Shown piece after piece: positions 1 through 12,189 of a stretch of DNA of 64,000 bases. Origin of the DNA: Sindora glabra (Eukaryota; Streptophyta; Magnoliopsida; Fabales; Fabaceae); contig CM035236.1 of NCBI GenBank assembly GCA_020226215.1, positions 7,445,001-7,509,000 on the forward strand, given 5' to 3'. The stretch's first letter is position 1. Each line of letters begins with the position of its first letter. A model generated the notes under the pieces. The model made no database searches. It had not been told where the DNA came from and worked only from the letters and a program-made list of their open reading frames with translations. The position numbers were made by a program, and so were the translations under genes.

Positions 1-430
1 ACTTAACTATCGATAAAATCATAGCTATTAGATAACAAAACTATGCTTAAAAACTAGCACACATAGGTTATTAAATTGTGGCTAAATGTGGCATTACGAA
101 ATTTATTTTCCATGGTTAAATGGGTGTAAGGTAATAAGAAATTTACTACAATAATAATTGTGGCTAATCATTATTTACTCACAATTACAAGCATAAATAT
201 ATTTTCTACAAAATCATCAAAATATTGTGGCATTTTTTAGCCATGGTTGAAACTATGGCTAACAATTATTTATTGAAAAAAATTAAAATTTGTTAGCATA
301 ATTATAACCGTGGCTAAGTATCTAGAACCTATGAATCATTGTGAATTTAGTTGCAGTTATAATTGTTGCTAAGTATTTGGAATTTGTTAATCATCCCAAA
401 TTTAGCCACAGTTATAATTGTAGCTAATAT
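1..430. repeat. Subterminal repeats of the CACTA element (left side)
   Basis: About ten short copies of variants of GTGGCTAA, often next to ATAATTGT or in inverted form (TTAGCCA), spaced tens of bases apart. The same motif family recurs at 12005-12120 beside the right terminus. In CACTA elements such arrays are binding sites for the small transposon protein (TNPA in En/Spm). That function is family knowledge, not shown here. Confidence 0.7.
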
Positions 431-1589
431 TTAATTAATTATTTTTTAAAATAAAATGCATTATAGTTCTTATATTATAAAACTTGAACTTGTGAATAAA
501 ATAGATCAAATTACTAATATACTTCATCTATTATAAAACCTGAACCTGTGAGTATAATAAATTAAAATACTAATAATCATATTAATAGTCAAAGTATGTA
601 TCCTCTTGCAAAGAAAGAAAATATTCAAGAATAGGTAATAATGTTTCAAAAGTCAACAACTAGAATAAAAAAAAGATAAGATGAATGTAAGAACAACTAA
701 ATGTGAGATCTATCATGCTCTAATGTGGAAATTTTTGAACTAAATTTATCTTGCAAGAATCTCATAAGGTTGTTGAGCCGAGTTTGAGTTTATGAAAATT
801 TTTCCTTAGTATTATCATAACCAACAAGTTTTTCTTTCACAATTTCAACTTGCTTTGCTAACTTTTCAACTTTCTTTTCATCTGCATTATTAGTTGAAAC
901 ACCAAAAACTCTAGAGGTACCTTATTGCGTAGGCAACTTAAAAATGCTAGAAGGACAACCTCTAATTCCTAAAACTATGTACACAACTAGAATGCTCATT
1001 TTCAAATACTTTTCTTATAGCATCATTTGGTTTAGCTAATATTACTGAATGAACGCTTGAAGTAGTAGCATGTTCTTAATCTTGTGATAAATGTTTCAAA
1101 ATTTTATCTTATACATAAAACACTAGCATTAACAAGCCGTAGTTAAATTAAAAATATGCATTTCTAAATATAGCTAATACTTTTAGATAGATGAAAAAAG
1201 AAAAACTTGAATAGCTTAATCAATCTACATTAGTGCTTACAGTCAAAAACCAATTTAGAATGTGCCAAAAAGATTAGTTTAGTTATGATTGTTAGCAAAG
1301 ATCCTTTGCTTAAAACAAACACATTATTAAAACTATCATAAATTGCCATTAACCTAAAAGTATGAAATCTTGAATAAAAAAACTTAGGCATGTATTAAAC
1401 AATATCAAAAAATGAAACATTAATGCCTTGGGAACTTTAAAACTTTATTTATCCATTGAAGTATATATACTAATATAACAATCCATGCATAACAAGATAA
1501 GAGATTCTTCAAACAAAGTAAAAGTCCAATTTAGTTCATATATACTAGTTGTTATATATATAATTGTGATCTTTCATCATAAAGAGCGA
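431..1589. other. Non-coding interior of the CACTA element
   Basis: AT-rich sequence without a supported gene or repeat, inside the left arm of the CACTA element. Short open frames here are what AT-rich sequence gives by chance. Confidence 0.5.
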
Positions 1590-2150
1590 CTCAATAAATG
1601 TAAAGAAACAGAATTAGGGAGTTTAAATGATAAGGCTCAAGAATGCCTTCCAACCATAATACAGAGTAATATATATTTGTATATATAAGCAAGTTATATT
1701 AGTTAAAAGAAAAAAAGACCATTATTTTAAGTAAAATAACTTGTAGACTTAATAAATGCATAGTAGTAGAATTAGAGAGTTCAAGTGATAAGGCTTGAGA
1801 ATGTCTTCCAACCATAATATAGAGTAATATATATTTGTATATATAAGCAAGCTATATTAGTTAAAAGAAAAAAACCATTATTTTCATTAAAATAACTTGT
1901 AGACTCAGCAAATGCATAGCAATAGAATTAGGGAGTTCAAGTGATAAAGCTCAGGAATGTCTTCCAACCATAATACAGAGTAATATATACTTGTATATAT
2001 AACCTGTAGACTCAATGCATAGTAGTAGAATTAAGGAGTTCAAGTAATAAGGCTTGGGAATGCCTTCCAACCATAATATAGAGTGATATATATTTGTATA
2101 TATAAGCAAGCTATATCAGTTAAAAAAAACCATTATTTTAAGTAAAATAA
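1590..2150. repeat. Tandem repeat, about 157-bp period, four units
   Basis: A unit containing CTTCCAACCATAATA followed by AGAGTAATATATA occurs four times, with the shared core at about 1646, 1804, 1960 and 2063. The third unit lacks about 55 bases, which shortens the last interval. Units differ by scattered substitutions, so the array is old. It lies in the 3' arm of the CACTA element, downstream of its minus-strand genes. Confidence 0.85.
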
Positions 2151-3050
2151 TCGTACCACTAAATGATTTTACAAGTTCATACTTTGGAAAACAACACTCA
2201 TCATGTATATATATGTGGTTCCATGGCTTAACTTAATTGTAAGGGATAATTACTTTGCCATGGTGAAAAATCAACATATAAGCAAGGATAAGATTATAAA
2301 GACATGTGATACCAAGCTTAGTCTAATAACATAAATCAATCTTTTTTATGTAAATTAACACAATGAACATCTACTAACATATAACTCTTAGTATATAAGA
2401 ATAAAAGACTAAGAGTTATAAAACTAAATACACATTATTATAATGATTTTTCCTTAATAGTAACTGCAAGGTAACATAATGGACATCCATTAATATACAG
2501 CTCTTAGTAAACTAGAAGTTGTAGAATTTAAATCAAATTATATGCATGAGGAACATTAGTGGAAGTCAAAAGGCAAATAAAATAAATACTTATAGCTAAT
2601 ATCTTCCCTTGTTTATTCACATGGTTTCCGTCCCTTTTAAACAAATTTGACAAAATAACTTCACTATGGCATACAAGCCTTCCTAATTGTTTCTCTTAAT
2701 AATGACATTATGAATGAATTGGAAGAAAATTAGATGAATAGTAACAATACCAATTGATGTATGTTTATAAGAAAGAACTGAAAGGCATGACACTAAATTT
2801 GGAAAAATAAATATCCTTTGTAGTTCTTTTGTTACTAACATACTATTTGACAAGCTTGTCTTGCATTACTCTTACTATGACTAACATGAGAAACTTTGAG
2901 CTTCTTCTAATTTTCAGTATTTTGCAAGCTTTTCACCTAAAAATTTAAAATATGGTAATCATTATATGTCACAATTTTATTTGAAAGATAACATTATATA
3001 AACTAATCTAGTTAGAAAATGCAATGTAATAATTACTATAAGAAATTATA
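2151..3050. other. Non-coding interior of the CACTA element
   Basis: No gene or clear repeat recognised. AT-rich sequence between the 157-bp tandem array and the PTTA-like relic. Confidence 0.45.
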
Positions 3051-3079
3051 TACCTTCATATGTTCTTGATGGTAATGTG

Positions 3080-3830
3080 ACATAGAAGTAGATCACTCAC
3101 AACTATCCACTCCAAGAAGAGGATTTGCTAACAACTCTTTCTTGCTTTCAATAGGATAAAAATATTTACATCTTAACTTATATTTGTAAGCTCTCCATTT
3201 ATCTCTTAAGACTATCATAGCTTATTTACAGTTAGTAGTATAATCAAATAAAAAGTTACCCTAAACATTGTTGAAACAAATAGTTAATAATCATAATATG
3301 CATAAAATAAATAATATGACATGTAAGTTAATTTTTTATTACCTCAATATATTTTTTATTATTTTCTCCTTTTGTCAATTGGCATCTGATGCCAATGGAT
3401 AACATTTATGGGATAAATATTTGAGTTTTAAGTCAGTTTTTCCAAAAACTTCACAAATAAGTTTGAATCATTATTATTTCCTTACTTATCACCCTTAAGC
3501 TTTATAATAACTTTTTGATCATTTGTCAAGTGCTAAACATCATTTGCTACCATTTTTCAAATTGTAATTTTCTTAGTTTTCATGTTTACCAACCATCAAT
3601 AATGTAGAAGTTTAGATAATGAAAAACTCAATAAATTTTGAAAAGTATATAGGAAAATTTTTAAAAGCTTACCTATTAGGTTCATAGGCGAAGGTCCCTT
3701 CTCTTCTTGAGGTTAATTTCCATTAGAGTTAGAGGCAAGAGTTGAATTCTTAATATTAGATGCAGTTGATGTACCATGAACATTTGGAGATTTAGATTTA
3801 TTATTATCAATATGGTTTGGCTGTAGTGCA
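3080..3830 (-). pseudogene. PTTA/En-Spm plant transposon protein relic (second CACTA gene)
   Basis: Minus-strand translation of about 3110-3240 gives an open stretch reading VLRDKWRAYKYKLR, then KYFYPIESKKELLANP. This fits the conserved core of the plant Ptta/En-Spm transposon protein family (PF03004 type), where a W-R-x-W/Y-K motif is followed by a NxP turn. A second block at about 3350-3450 reads VIHWHQMPIDKRRK with stops after it, and 3680-3800 is Ser/Thr-rich. Pieces lie in different frames with stops between, so introns or decay separate them. Position downstream of the transposase on the same strand matches the regulatory (TNPA-like) gene of CACTA elements. Family assignment is by eye and moderate. 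Confidence 0.5.
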
Positions 3831-4259
3831 TTTTTACAAATTATGTCATTACTATTGCTATTTTGTCCATGGTTTTCCTATAACAAATCTTTATTAGAAA
3901 GATTGTTAGCATTTGTATTTTGGCATTATAGGTTAGCCAATATTGTAATTGCTGATCTTTTGTGCCTTTAGCTCATTTTAAACCTAATATATGAATAACT
4001 CAATCTATTTAACATTGAACATTGAAAAGCAAAGAATTATAACTGCTAAAGAAATATAATTTTTATCGTAAGACATTAACTTATATATTCAAATATAAAA
4101 TAAAAGTAACATTACATTTTAAATGTAATTGATGACACAAACATTCAACATAAATTTACGGTAAATATAATTATTGAAGAAATTAATAAAATATCCTAAA
4201 ACACAAATGAAAGTAATTTTTTTTACTAAAAGATAGGAAGTATATATTAAAATATAGTA

Positions 4260-7200
4260 ACACTAGTCAGACATTGTATCATCTTCAGTATCACTATTAA
4301 GACTATGTTCTTCAATGAAACTTGAGTTATCTAGTTCTTATTCATTGTCATCATTAATATTTTCCAAATGTTTGTGAGGAAAAGGCAAGTCTTGCACAAC
4401 AAATTATTCTGAATTAATCAAGTACTCTTCTCCCATATCATATATGTCTCTAAGCTTTATGTGGCAAACACAACTCTAACCTTGATCAGTTGGATCATCA
4501 ACATAATATACTATTTGAGCATCAATTATAAGAATGAAAGGCTCATCTATTTCTTGTTCACTAGTATAAATTAAGCATGAAAAGCTAACACTAGTGATGC
4601 TAAAGTCATCCATCTTAACTCCTTTTTTTTGGAGTGGTGTCTACCTACTCACATTTGGACAACACAACCCTTAACATGCCATAGTAATACAATTCAATAA
4701 TGTCAATCAATCTTCCATAATACATAAGATTAACTTTTGTTGAAGTTTTATTATCAGTATATGTATATCTTTTCGTTTAAGCAAACATTACAACATCACT
4801 ATTTTGTGTTCTTATGCCTCGCTTTCTTGACTTAGTTTGAAACTTAAAACCATTTACATTAAATCTATTAAATCTTCTTGCAATTATATTTTGCCTTTAT
4901 GCAAGTAATTTAATTTTAGGTGTGATATCTAGATCATCTTTTCTTCCAACCTAAGTATAAAAGGATAAATTATATAATTAATAATCATTTTGAAAATAAA
5001 AATAAGGAGTGGTAGAGTTTTATATGATTTTTAAACCATTTATGAAAATATTTGTGCACATATTCTTTAACATACTTGGAGGTAATTCTTTTACCCCAAT
5101 TCATCTGCTTCATTTAAATCACAAACTTCCTAAGTAAATAAGGTATGCTTTACTTCCATTTATCCAATTGGATTATAAAAGTAGATAAAAGATAAAATTA
5201 GAAGAATGTTCACTTACTTGCAAAATTTATTAACTATGACATAATTACATAACACATAACAATGAGCTTGTGTTTTCTCAAAAGGTAAGAGAGTGATTAT
5301 CTTTATAGCACCAAATGGCTTTCTCAATGCAAGAAATCTTATTAACAAAATGATAAAGTCACTACTAATAGAAGACTCATTCCCATTATTATTGCATTTA
5401 GGTTGGTTGAACCTTGTTTCAATGCCTTCTAAGTATTTAGAATAAAAGGTGAGACATTCCTCTACAATATATCCTTCCGCTATACAACTTTTTTCATGCA
5501 ACTTTATAACAAACATATGATTTCAATGGCTAAGGGTCCTAAAAATATAAGGAAAATAAATCATGTTTATAAAAGTTATAAAGTCACACTTAAATAAAGC
5601 CAAGAAAAAAATAAGTACCTTTCAATTGGATACATTCACCTAAAATATACAGGGCCAACAATCATTGCTTCATCAATGAGGTGACTAATCAAATGAACCA
5701 TAATAGTAAAAAATAATAGGGGAAATATCATTTTCATATGGTAAAGTGTTAATGTAATTATTTGCTGGGACTTTTCCAAGCGCTTGACATCCAAAACTTT
5801 GCACCAAAGTTCTCTAAAATAGTTTGACAATTCAATTAACACTGAAGTAACTTCTTTAGGAAGAGATCTTCGTAATGCAATAGAAAAAAATATACTCCAT
5901 GAGAATATGTGAATCATGGCTTTTTAAGCTAAAGATTTTACATTTCTTATAATCGATATATCTAAAGATGTTTGACAAATAATCATTAAAACTATCATAT
6001 TTTTGAGAACCTTTAAAAATAAATCTCTCTTGGTTTTCATTTTAAAACATGCAAGAGGAAACTTGCAAGAATTAAGATATGGATAAAGTTTTTTTCTTAT
6101 CCCCATGGCTTTAAGTCTTCACGAGCTTGAAGTTTTTTATGTTCTTTTCTTATTATTAAGCATTGTGAACAAAGCATTGTCAAAAATAATTTTTTTATAT
6201 GTATCATATCAAGAAAATAGCGAAGATAATTATCCTTTCAATAAGGTAAATTCCAAAATATGCTCCTTTTTTCCATTGTTTTAGGCTATTGTCACTTGTA
6301 GTCTCGTTATAAGGCCTTTTCAGGCTTTGCTCAATTTGTTTAATGACAACAAAAGTAAATAATGGAATATAAGCTTGGTTAACCTTAATTGTACCATCAA
6401 AAGCTTTTTTATTATACTTAAATTTGTGGTTAAGTGGTAATCTTTGATGATAACCTATGAAACAATTTTTCCTACCAAACTTGAGTTTTTTAAAATCCAT
6501 CTCAAAATTACACATTGGGCATGCTAGGGGTGTATGTGTATTCCAACGAAACAAATTATCAAGTCCTAAGAAGTTACTAATAGTCCATATAAGTATTGTA
6601 CGTATTCGAAAGACTTAATTTGAAGAGGAATCATAAGTATCTACACTATTATTTCATAATTGTAATAATTCTGCAACAAGTGGTTGTAAGTAAATGTCAA
6701 TATTATTACCAGGCATTGTAAGACCTAGAATTACCATTAACATGATAAGTGATGCTTGCTTTATAATTATCCATAGAGGCAAGTTGTAAGTATATAACAT
6801 AACAGGCTAAATGCTGTTATTAGAACTCAATGTACTAAATAGATTGAAGCCATTTGTGGCTAAAGTAAGTCTTACATTTCGAGGATCTGATGCAAAGTTA
6901 GGATATAAGAAATAAAACTCTTTCCATGCTTTACTATCTCTAGAATGCTTTAACAAGCCATTTGAGTTAACTTTCATTGCATGCCATTTTATATCCTTTG
7001 CAAATTTAGAAAACATGTATAATATTTGCAATCTTGATATAAGATGGAAGTAACGTAATATCTTTCTTGGTTATTTCTTTTTTTCTTTTAGTTGCCTGTA
7101 ACACTATTTATAACCCTTTTTGTCTCAACTAGCTTCCACTTAGATGTATAACAATGTTTGTACTTATCCCTTCCTTCATCAGGACCTTAATATAGCATAC

Positions 7201-7883
7201 AATTTTTTTAAGCATGCATAAATCTTATCATAACTCAAACCTAATTGCTTTATCATCTTTTTCACCTCATAAAATGATGTTAGAAGCCTAGCATGCTCAA
7301 AAATATCTTTTAAAAATTCAATAATCATTGAAATTGTTTTATCACTTGTACCACACAAAACTTTAATGCGATATAAATGAACAATAAAAGTTAATTTGCT
7401 ATATTTTGTACAATCATAAAAAAGTGCTTGATTCCCATCCCTTAATAATTCATTAATTTTATTTAACTTATGATTGTTCAAATCTCTTGCATATCTAGCA
7501 TTGTCATTTCTAGGTTAATTTAATAGACTAGGTTTTTGATATCCATTATCCTCAAAGACACCAAATGTATCATTTAACAAATCACTTATTAGATATTGCC
7601 TAATTGGTTCCTCATGAACTTGCACTACAAGTTCCATAATGGATTCATCACTTTTTTCCCTATACAAATACCATCTAGTGTATTTTTTTTGGAAAACCCT
7701 TTGTAAGCAAATGATAAAACATTCATTCCTATTTCTCATATAGTGAAATCCATAAGCAATACAAGAACGCATAATTTTCTCATTTGTAGATGCTTTTGAG
7801 AAAGTGAAATTAAGGAAATCCATCACCCCACTTCTATACTTCATAGAGTTTATTGATTTCTCAATCCAAGTCCTATTTGCCAT
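4260..7883 (-). pseudogene. CACTA TNP2-type transposase with DUF4218/DUF4216 regions, degenerate
   Basis: The transposase that would cut and reinsert the element, now broken into many frames. Reading the minus strand from 7883: a transposase-associated N-terminal region (MANRTWI, with a Tyr/Gly-Phe motif); 7481-7179, including CTKYSKLTFIVHLYRIK and KKMIKQLGLSYDKIYAC; a zinc-finger-like stretch; 7031-6807, including FAKDIKWHA and SDPRNVRL, typical of TNP2; about 6700, PGNNIDIYLQPL, the conserved DDE-region signature; 6554, FRWNTHTPLACPMC; then the DUF4218 part (GIRKKLYPY at about 6100, MVHLISHLIDEA at about 5700, IVEECLTFYSKYLEG at about 5450). A DUF4216 part follows at about 4620-4260, with IVYYVDDPTDQG then a stop. 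Frames change repeatedly and in-frame stops are frequent; no functional product is expected. Confidence 0.9.
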
Positions 7884-8109
7884 AACTTGATATATCTACT
7901 AGTTCATAATAGATAGTCATTCACATGATGTTACTATTGTATATATTATTCATCATTTTAATTTACATACAAGACAATAAATGATGTTACATGAAAAACA
8001 ATCATAAAAGTTATGCTATTTTGTTATTCTTGTTTTGGTTCTAATGTTAATGAAAAAGAATTAACAGCATAAGTATCTAATTTTTAAATAAAAAAGAAGA
8101 TTAAGAGCA

Positions 8110-8710
8110 TAGGTATCTAATTTCCTTATTATTAATGTAAAGTTAATCACAATGAAGTTTTGCATATTCTATTTCAAAATAGGTTACCATTATTTCTTAA
8201 AACTTTATAGTCTAGAACGACACACCTTCAACTAATTTTAGCTTTAAGATGTAGAAAAAGCAGGTTAATTGACTTCTAATATGTTGCATACTTTATATTT
8301 TATTATTGCCTTCACTACTAGTTACACATGCTACTATAGTAATGAAAGGAGCTTTTTCATTAATGAAATTTAATAAAACTATGGCGAATAATTTGATAAA
8401 AGATTAAAGCATGATTAACATTAACAATAGCATCTAGGATATGCTTCCAAAACTAACAATAAGCATTTGTTATAAATAATAACTACTTTAATGTTGACAA
8501 GAAACTTTATGGCAAAATAACAAATAAGTTAGAGTAGGGATAGGTTTTGCTTTCTAATTCAATGGTGTTCTACATATTCTTCCTCCAAATAGGTTCCATA
8601 AGTATATAATTTTCCTATTATCTATGTAAACTTAAACACAATGAAGTCCTATATAATCTTCCTTTAAATGGGTTACCACTATTTCCTAATGCTTCAAAGT
8701 CTACAACAAT
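8110..8710. repeat. Diverged direct repeat pair, about 110 bp
   Basis: 8110-8222 and about 8596-8708 share the same order of short blocks, including CACAATGAAGT, an A/T stretch, then GGGTTACCA or AGGTTACCA and ATTTC(C/T)TAA, ending in AGTCTA. Identity is imperfect. Both lie in the 5' arm of the CACTA element, upstream of the transposase. Confidence 0.55.
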
Positions 8711-9475
8711 CAATCAAAAACTAGTTATTTGCAACTAACTACAATTTTAGGAGAAATTTGATTATATCTTTCAAGGAGTTGTTTGATATAAAAATTGAAG
8801 TTTTATATACTTATTTGATATAAAATAAACTTTTGAATGGAATATGATTGAGCATTTTTTTAGAAACTAATTTTGTGATTTACTCTTTTTTATTTATAAG
8901 ACACACAACCAATATTGCTTTGTATATAGTGTATTATATTTGATTTGAAAGTGTGTCAGATAGTCATTTTACTTATAAATTCAAATATTTCATTATCTGA
9001 TCTTTCACTTGGTTATCTTTCCAATTTTTAACTAACTTTACAAACAGTAAAGTAGTTACCTAATTTTTCATACATGAGTTTTTCTTAGTTTATCTAATAG
9101 CAAAGTAACCATAAAATAAGTAAGGAAAAGAGTGAAAATAAAAGATACTTGGACATTCAATTGATTCAATTTAAAGTAATGCATACCTCAAATATAAAAG
9201 AAGTCTTCTATTAACTAAATAGGTATGCATTTCATTCTTTGAATTTTTTTATTCTACGATGATAGTTACAATGGGAGCCTAATGAATATACAAAAAATAA
9301 AAAAATGAAATGGAAAGTTATAAAAGACAAGAAAGATACCTAGGACCTCACATAAAAGACAAAAAATGAAATAGGAAGCATGTGAGAAAAGGTTTAACTT
9401 ATGTTCAACCTATCACTTTAAAGTAGTCATTATTATTAAGGTAAATTACTTGAAAAGAACAAAAACAGGGCCATA

Positions 9476-10925
9476 ACCTAGTTGAAATGGAGGACTAAAT
9501 GTAATTAATGAAACATTACTTAAATTGAAGGTCAAACCTTTAAACTTTGAAGTTCAAAGAAGGAAATATATAATAAACTAGATTGAAAAAAGAGGACGCT
9601 TAATAGATTGGGAAAGACTAAAGTAGTAATTATGCTAGTGTGAGTCTACCAACCTCAAACTAGTTTTAAAGGATTTAGGCAGGCTTTTTATATATCATGT
9701 CACTTTTTGTGCACTATATAGAAGGAAAAGGAAAATAAGTAAAAAGCTGGTCCAAACTAATAAGAAACAATTTGTATATCAAGTCACTTTTTTAAATAAG
9801 GGATGACTTTTGGTGCATAAATATTACAAGAGATCCAAACAGCACATATTTTTAAACAATTAGGAATATTGACTATGTTAATCTTTGAAAGAAAGGGAAA
9901 TAAATTTTAATTTCGAACATTAGCACTTTTATTAAGGGAAAATGAAAAATCATAACTAGTAACTCCTAATATAGTTTTAATAGATGTAGCTAACTATAGA
10001 AAATTAAGAAAACAACTAGTGCTAGCAATAAAAGCACCATTAAATGATGAATTGTACCCATATTATTGTTAGCTACTAAACTTGATAATAGCTTAGACAC
10101 ATACAGATTCCCATGGAGAAATTGATTATTAACATGAAAGGGAACCTATGTATCTTAATTAATATAGGGGACCATAATAAAGGGGACTATAAGATAAATC
10201 ACCTATGTAGATGTTCTAAAATAGGATGAGGAGTTAAATAAATGGATTGTCATCAACTTGGTTTTCAAAAGAAAGAAGAAAAGCATGGCTAGCCTATGCT
10301 TATGCTTGTATTACCATCACTTATAGACCATTCTTTGATTAATATAAATATGTAATTTTAATTATCCTCCTATATAAGTGATCGCCTTATTCATCTCATA
10401 TTGACCTCCCTTTGCTACTTTGTCAAAAAATGTGTTTGACCATTTAATAGAATTATTATTATTTTAATACATTATTAATTTCTTGCCTAAACTAGACACA
10501 CACTTATTCAATTTAACTCATTGAAGCATTGAGATCCTTTTCTTAAGTAAGTCCTATTGTGCTTGCAATAGCTTATTGATAAGGAATTCTTCAATATTTC
10601 AAGTAAATAACTTGATAATAAATGATGAAATAGGGCTCGCAATTTTACAAACTTGGAAAAGGATAATAAATAAAATTTAAAAGCAATTTAAGCCGAGATA
10701 AGGCTACAACTTGGTTGAAATAGAGTATTAGATGCAATCAATGAAACATTACTTGAATTGAAGGTCAATAAAGATACCTTTAAATTTTGAAGTTCAAATA
10801 AGGAAAGATATAATAAATTAGATTGAAAAAAAGGGCCATTTGGTATATTAGGACGGACTGAAGTACTAATTATGTTAGTATTTTCATGAGTTAACCAGCT
10901 TGAGACAAAGTTTAGGCATTTCATC
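9476..10925. repeat. Diverged direct repeat pair, about 200 bp
   Basis: 9476-9680 and about 10706-10925 align through their length: TTGAAAT, AATGAAACATTACTT, GAATTGAAGGTCAA, TTTGAAGTTCAAA, AAGGAAA(G/T)ATATAATAAA, TAGATTGAAAAAA, with several small indels. Both lie between the CACTA right end and the transposase. Old internal duplication; no coding potential seen. Confidence 0.7.
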
Positions 10926-10927
10926 CT

Positions 10928-11030
10928 TTTAGTTTATTTGCCACCTTAGAAATAATTTCTTAAAACAATTAGTCTCTATCCTTTCAGTTTATTTACCACT
11001 TTAGAAATAGTTTCCTATAACTAGAGTTGA
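10928..11030. repeat. Short tandem duplication, about 55-bp period
   Basis: AGTTTATTTGCCACCTTAGA and the following TTTC are repeated about 55 bases later as AGTTTATTTACCACTTTAGA. Two imperfect copies. Confidence 0.6.
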
Positions 11031-12120
11031 AGATAATCATAAAGCTATACTTGAATATGGTCTTGTACAAAGAATCCTTTTTCTATTGGCATCACCAATC
11101 AGACATGAAGGGTGATATAGTGTGTGTAATGACTTAAATAGACTCCTTTGAAATATCTTTCTAAAAATTAGGTTTTTATTTACGTTATAGAATTCTACCT
11201 TACATCAAATTCATTATTCCCACATGTGAAACAATAGTTGAATTCTTATAGCAAGTTCAGTTGCATAACTGAAATCTTGATTTTGTGCTTGGATTTTACA
11301 TAGGATTTTGTTTTAGATCCCACAAAAGCTTAATTAGAAATTAAGACGAAATCAGCTAAAATAGTATAAGTTGACATCTTTTTTTATACCAGTTTGCCAA
11401 AAATCTTTGAAAAATGTTTACAATAATCACTAAGTTTTGGAATTCTCCATTCATTGACCTATTTTTTTAGTTAAGAGAATTGTTAATTATTAATCAAAGA
11501 GTTTTTGAAAATAATCAAAAAAGGTTTTGAGATTGGCTATAGCTAGATTGTTAACAATAAATTTCTAATTCAATTTTACTTTTCATTCTTTTCTATCCAC
11601 ACATAAACTAATTTAAAAATTAGAACAAGTTGTATACAGATTATAAAATGTTTTATCAAAGAAATTTGACAAATCTAATCCATAAAATTTATCATCAATA
11701 GAAACCAAGTATCAAAATTAATTAATAAATAAAAAACCTAAATCTACCATCAATACCTAAATTCAGCTCTTTTGTTTCGTACCTTAGCTTTGTTGCTTTT
11801 AGCAAAGGTATCATAAGGAATTTGTAAGTAGTATCATTGATTCTTCAACTCTCCAATGTCGATGACAAAACTTTCTCAACTTTCCAGACATCAGAGCTTA
11901 CACATGTTCATGGTTTGTATTTTAGGAATTATAAATAAAAAGAGAGTAGTTAAGTTATAATTTCGAAGGAAAAAATGAGAGAACATGATAAATGCTAAAA
12001 TTTTGTTTGGCTATGAAGAGATAACCATGGTTTTTTAATTGTAATAAAAAAAGTAAATTCTAAATAGGTTAGCCATAACTAATTAAGCCATGAAAAAGAA
12101 AATATAGCTAACAAGCTTAT

Positions 12121-12131
12121 TTTTTGTAGTG
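12121..12131 (-). repeat. Terminal inverted repeat of the CACTA element (right end)
   Basis: TTTTTGTAGTG; on the minus strand this is CACTACAAAAA, the hallmark terminus of plant CACTA transposons. Inside it are TTAGCCATA-type subterminal repeats; outside it, about 50 bases on, a gypsy integrase relic begins. Confidence 0.85.
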
Positions 12132-12189
12132 CAAAATAAAAAAAATAGCATTAAATAAATAACTAATAAAAATATCTAATTTTTTAACT

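Larger units (their letters stand above)
1..12131 (-). mobile_element. CACTA (En/Spm) DNA transposon, left end outside the window
   Basis: A large, degenerate CACTA element. The right boundary is TTTTTGTAGTG at 12121-12131, the reverse complement of the family terminus CACTACAAAAA. Short subterminal repeats built on GTGGCTAA / TTAGCCATA lie just inside this end (about 12005-12120) and again, in many copies, over the first 430 bases of the window. That places the window start just inside the opposite end, whose terminus is not visible. Between them lie a TNP2-type transposase relic (7883 to about 4260) and a PTTA-like relic (about 3830-3080), both on the minus strand, the usual gene order of autonomous CACTA elements. 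Numerous stops and frameshifts indicate that the copy is dead. The 3-bp target duplication cannot be checked because one flank is missing. Confidence 0.88.
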
